From Thermoplasmatota archaeon (lineage in GTDB: Archaea > Thermoplasmatota > Penumbrarchaeia > Penumbrarchaeales > Penumbrarchaeaceae), in the NCBI GenBank assembly GCA_030595585.1, contig JAUVCY010000074.1:1-7743 (forward strand): a stretch of DNA of 7,743 nucleotides, read 5' to 3'. The position numbers and the translations under genes were made by a program. The notes below the pieces were generated by a model that saw nothing but the letters and a program-made list of their open reading frames with translations, did no database searches and was not told the origin of the DNA. This document shows, piece after piece, positions 5,793-7,743 of this stretch (positions are counted from its first letter, which is position 1; each line of letters begins with the position of its first letter).

Positions 5793-7743
5793 TGAAGATC
5801 ACTATCGATGGGGCGGAGGTCCCGCTCAAGGAGGGACAGACCATTCTGGATGCGGCCAATGACTCGAAGATATACATACCCACACTCTGTGCGCACAAGG
5901 AGCTGCCTCCCTTCGGTGCCTGCAGACTGTGCGTGGTCAAGGTGGACGGCATGAGGGGGTTCCCTCCCGCCTGCTCCACACCCGCAAGGGATGGGATGGT
6001 GGTACACAGCGAGGAGGAAGAGGTCATCAAGCTGAGAAGGAACATCCTCAGGCTGATCCTCATCGAGCACCCCCACTCATGTATCGTGTGCAATATCCGA
6101 GATGAATGTGAGGATTCGCGCGGTGGCCCTGTCAAGGCGGGCAGGATAACAGGATGCTCGATGTGCCCCAACAGGCCCACCTGTGAGATCAGGGAGGTCT
6201 GCGAACATCTGGAGATGGAGGACATGGTCATTCCCATGGAATACAAGATGCTCCCACTCGAGAGATACGATCCATTCTACGACAGGGATTACAATCTCTG
6301 TATCCTCTGCGGCAGATGCGTCAGGATGTGTCAACTGGTAAGGGGGGTAGGAGCGATCGCCTTCACCGAGAGGAGCCACAAGACCAAGGTGGGGACCATA
6401 TTCGGGCGAACTCACCTGGAGGGGGATTGCCGATTTTGCGGGGCCTGCATAGACGTCTGCCCCACGGGGGCGTTGACGCCAAAGGGCAGCAAGTGGCACG
6501 GAAAGCCGGACAGGTCGATCGAATCAATATGCGGATTATGCTCACTGAACTGCGGAATGATACTTGAGGAGAAATGGGGTAAGATCATGGCAGCCCTACC
6601 GGATCGACGAAAGGAGTACAGCAGGGCCTATGCCTGCGTTTACGGGAGATTCTGCATACCTCCATTCCTCAATGGCCAGGACCGCCTATCCTACCCGATG
6701 ATACGGAAAGGAGGGAGATTGACGCCGGTGTCCTGGGATGACGCCTTTGATTTTATTTCCAGCTCGCTGCAGCGGTTCGGCCCGGAGGAGATCGGCTTCA
6801 TGGCATCTCCCTTCCTCACCAACGAGAGCGGATACCTGATGTCCAAGCTGGCCAGGAACGTCCTTAAAAGCCACAACATAGACCTGCTGTCGAGGTTCGG
6901 CAGGGTTGTCATGCAGTATCATGCGAAACGTGAGGGGATGGGCTTCAACTGGCCCACTTTAGATGATGTGGAGAAGGCGGATTGGATCGTTCTTGTAAAC
7001 AACGACATCCTGTTCACCCATCCAGGTATGCCGGTGGCGATCCACAAGGCCAGGGAAAATGGCGCCAATATCATAATTCTGGACGATGCGGAGAACAGCC
7101 TGGACGTGGGATCTGACATCAACATCAGGATAGAACCAGGTTCCCTGCGCACCTTCCTGGCAGCCCTTTCAAAGCTTCTTGTAAGTAGTGTCGATCCTGC
7201 CAGACGTGAGGAGATCGATAAGTTCGTGGAATTCCAGAGGTCACTTTACTCATTGAAGCTCATAGATGGTGTCAGGTTGACCGGGATCCTCGAAAGGGAT
7301 TTCGAGAGGGTAAAGGAGATACTGCTCTCATCCAAGAACGGTGTGATACTGGCCGGGTCCAGGATCATGGAGGACCCGATCCCGGAGCAGATACTGGGAC
7401 AGATCGAGAACATCCTCCTGCTCCTGGATATCGAGAACGGGTTCCTGCCCTTGATCGAGGAGGGGAACGTACGGGGACTGGCGGAATCTGGCTGCCTGAA
7501 CGGCTATAGACCCGGACCCACCAGGGACCGAACGAAGGGGAAGGATTTCCTGAGGATGGTGACTGGGGTCAGAAGAGGTGATGTCAAGGCCCTGATCATC
7601 AGCGAGGCCTCCGTAACTCCGGAGCAGATACGCGGGGCGAAGTTCGTCGTCCTTTCCGATATCTATCCCTCGGACCTGGACCCGATCGCCGATGTCATAC
7701 TGCCCTCTGCGGCATTCACCGAGGAGGATGGCCATTTCACCTC
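5789..7743 (+). CDS. NuoG/formate-dehydrogenase-like Fe-S and molybdopterin-fold subunit (3'-truncated by window edge)
   Basis: 651 residues visible, no stop; relatives run to about 800-950 aa. Domains: N-terminal [2Fe-2S] with C34, C45, C48, C62; NuoG-type [4Fe-4S] site H94-x3-C98-x2-C101-x5-C107; an inserted Cys cluster C123, C126, C132, C138; 2x[4Fe-4S] ferredoxin C171/C174/C177/C181 and C214/C217/C220/C224; then a molybdopterin-oxidoreductase domain with its own [4Fe-4S] site C248-x2-C251-x3-C255 and C283. Alignment from memory to E. coli FdhF puts G371-R372 where the catalytic Sec/Cys-His pair should be and Y285 in place of the active-site Lys. Formate oxidation is therefore unlikely; a NuoG-like electron conduit taking electrons from NuoF is more likely. 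The terminal partner (hydrogenase, heterodisulfide reductase or quinone module) is not visible. Confidence 0.88.
   Translation, partial: MMKITIDGAEVPLKEGQTILDAANDSKIYIPTLCAHKELPPFGACRLCVVKVDGMRGFPPACSTPARDGMVVHSEEEEVIKLRRNILRLILIEHPHSCIVCNIRDECEDSRGGPVKAGRITGCSMCPNRPTCEIREVCEHLEMEDMVIPMEYKMLPLERYDPFYDRDYNLCILCGRCVRMCQLVRGVGAIAFTERSHKTKVGTIFGRTHLEGDCRFCGACIDVCPTGALTPKGSKWHGKPDRSIESICGLCSLNCGMILEEKWGKIMAALPDRRKEYSRAYACVYGRFCIPPFLNGQDRLSYPMIRKGGRLTPVSWDDAFDFISSSLQRFGPEEIGFMASPFLTNESGYLMSKLARNVLKSHNIDLLSRFGRVVMQYHAKREGMGFNWPTLDDVEKADWIVLVNNDILFTHPGMPVAIHKARENGANIIILDDAENSLDVGSDINIRIEPGSLRTFLAALSKLLVSSVDPARREEIDKFVEFQRSLYSLKLIDGVRLTGILERDFERVKEILLSSKNGVILAGSRIMEDPIPEQILGQIENILLLLDIENGFLPLIEEGNVRGLAESGCLNGYRPGPTRDRTKGKDFLRMVTGVRRGDVKALIISEASVTPEQIRGAKFVVLSDIYPSDLDPIADVILPSAAFTEEDGHFT

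Noticed and set aside
2778..7735. Minus-strand reading frames opposite the zinc-ribbon and nuo-type genes, such as 2778-3431 and 5525-6076
   Set aside because: They overlap clear conserved genes on the plus strand and encode low-complexity or unrecognisable products.
5789..7743. Catalytically active formate dehydrogenase alpha subunit
   Set aside because: The catalytic Cys/Sec-His pair and active-site Lys positions are Gly-Arg and Tyr.

Overview
The window looks archaeal. Coding DNA is moderately GC-rich, with heavy use of AGG/AGA (Arg) and ATA (Ile), while the single long intergenic gap is very AT-rich. A TATA-like element sits at leaderless spacing before one gene. Several genes have ribosome-binding sites that match the complement of a 16S 3' end (GGAGGTGA, GGGGTGATC). 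I would guess a euryarchaeal or Thermoplasmatota-type anaerobe; the lineage is an inference, and a bacterium is not excluded.

Layout. Bases 1-2200 (minus strand) hold a two-gene operon, nfnA then nfnB, with a 1-base stop/start overlap; nfnB runs off the left edge. It encodes the two subunits of an NfnAB/SudAB-type NADH-dependent ferredoxin:NADP+ oxidoreductase. Bases 2201-2762 are a divergent AT-rich regulatory gap with several dyads and repeats and no convincing gene. On the plus strand follow a 143-aa cysteine-rich zinc-ribbon protein of unknown function (2763-3194), a probable 40-aa small ORF (3227-3349), a NuoE/HydC-type [2Fe-2S] subunit (3346-3849), a NuoF/HydB-type FMN/NAD(H) subunit with extra N- and C-terminal Fe-S domains (3852-5792), and a NuoG/formate-dehydrogenase-like Fe-S/molybdopterin subunit (from 5789, cut by the right edge). 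From the small ORF onward each start overlaps or nearly touches the previous stop, so these genes are probably translationally coupled.

How they fit together. The NuoE-NuoF-(NuoG-like) trio forms a soluble NAD(H)-oxidising or -reducing module that could pass electrons along an Fe-S chain. NuoF plus a C-terminal 2x[4Fe-4S] domain is the architecture of HydABC-type electron-bifurcating enzymes. NfnAB balances NADH, NADPH and ferredoxin. The divergent pair therefore looks like a redox-balancing island of an anaerobe.

Main point of interest. The large subunit resembles a formate dehydrogenase but lacks the catalytic Cys/Sec-His pair and the conserved Lys of the active site. It is probably an electron-conducting scaffold rather than a formate dehydrogenase, and its true redox partner is likely encoded just beyond the right edge. 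The zinc-ribbon protein and the 40-aa ORF are the least explained parts.
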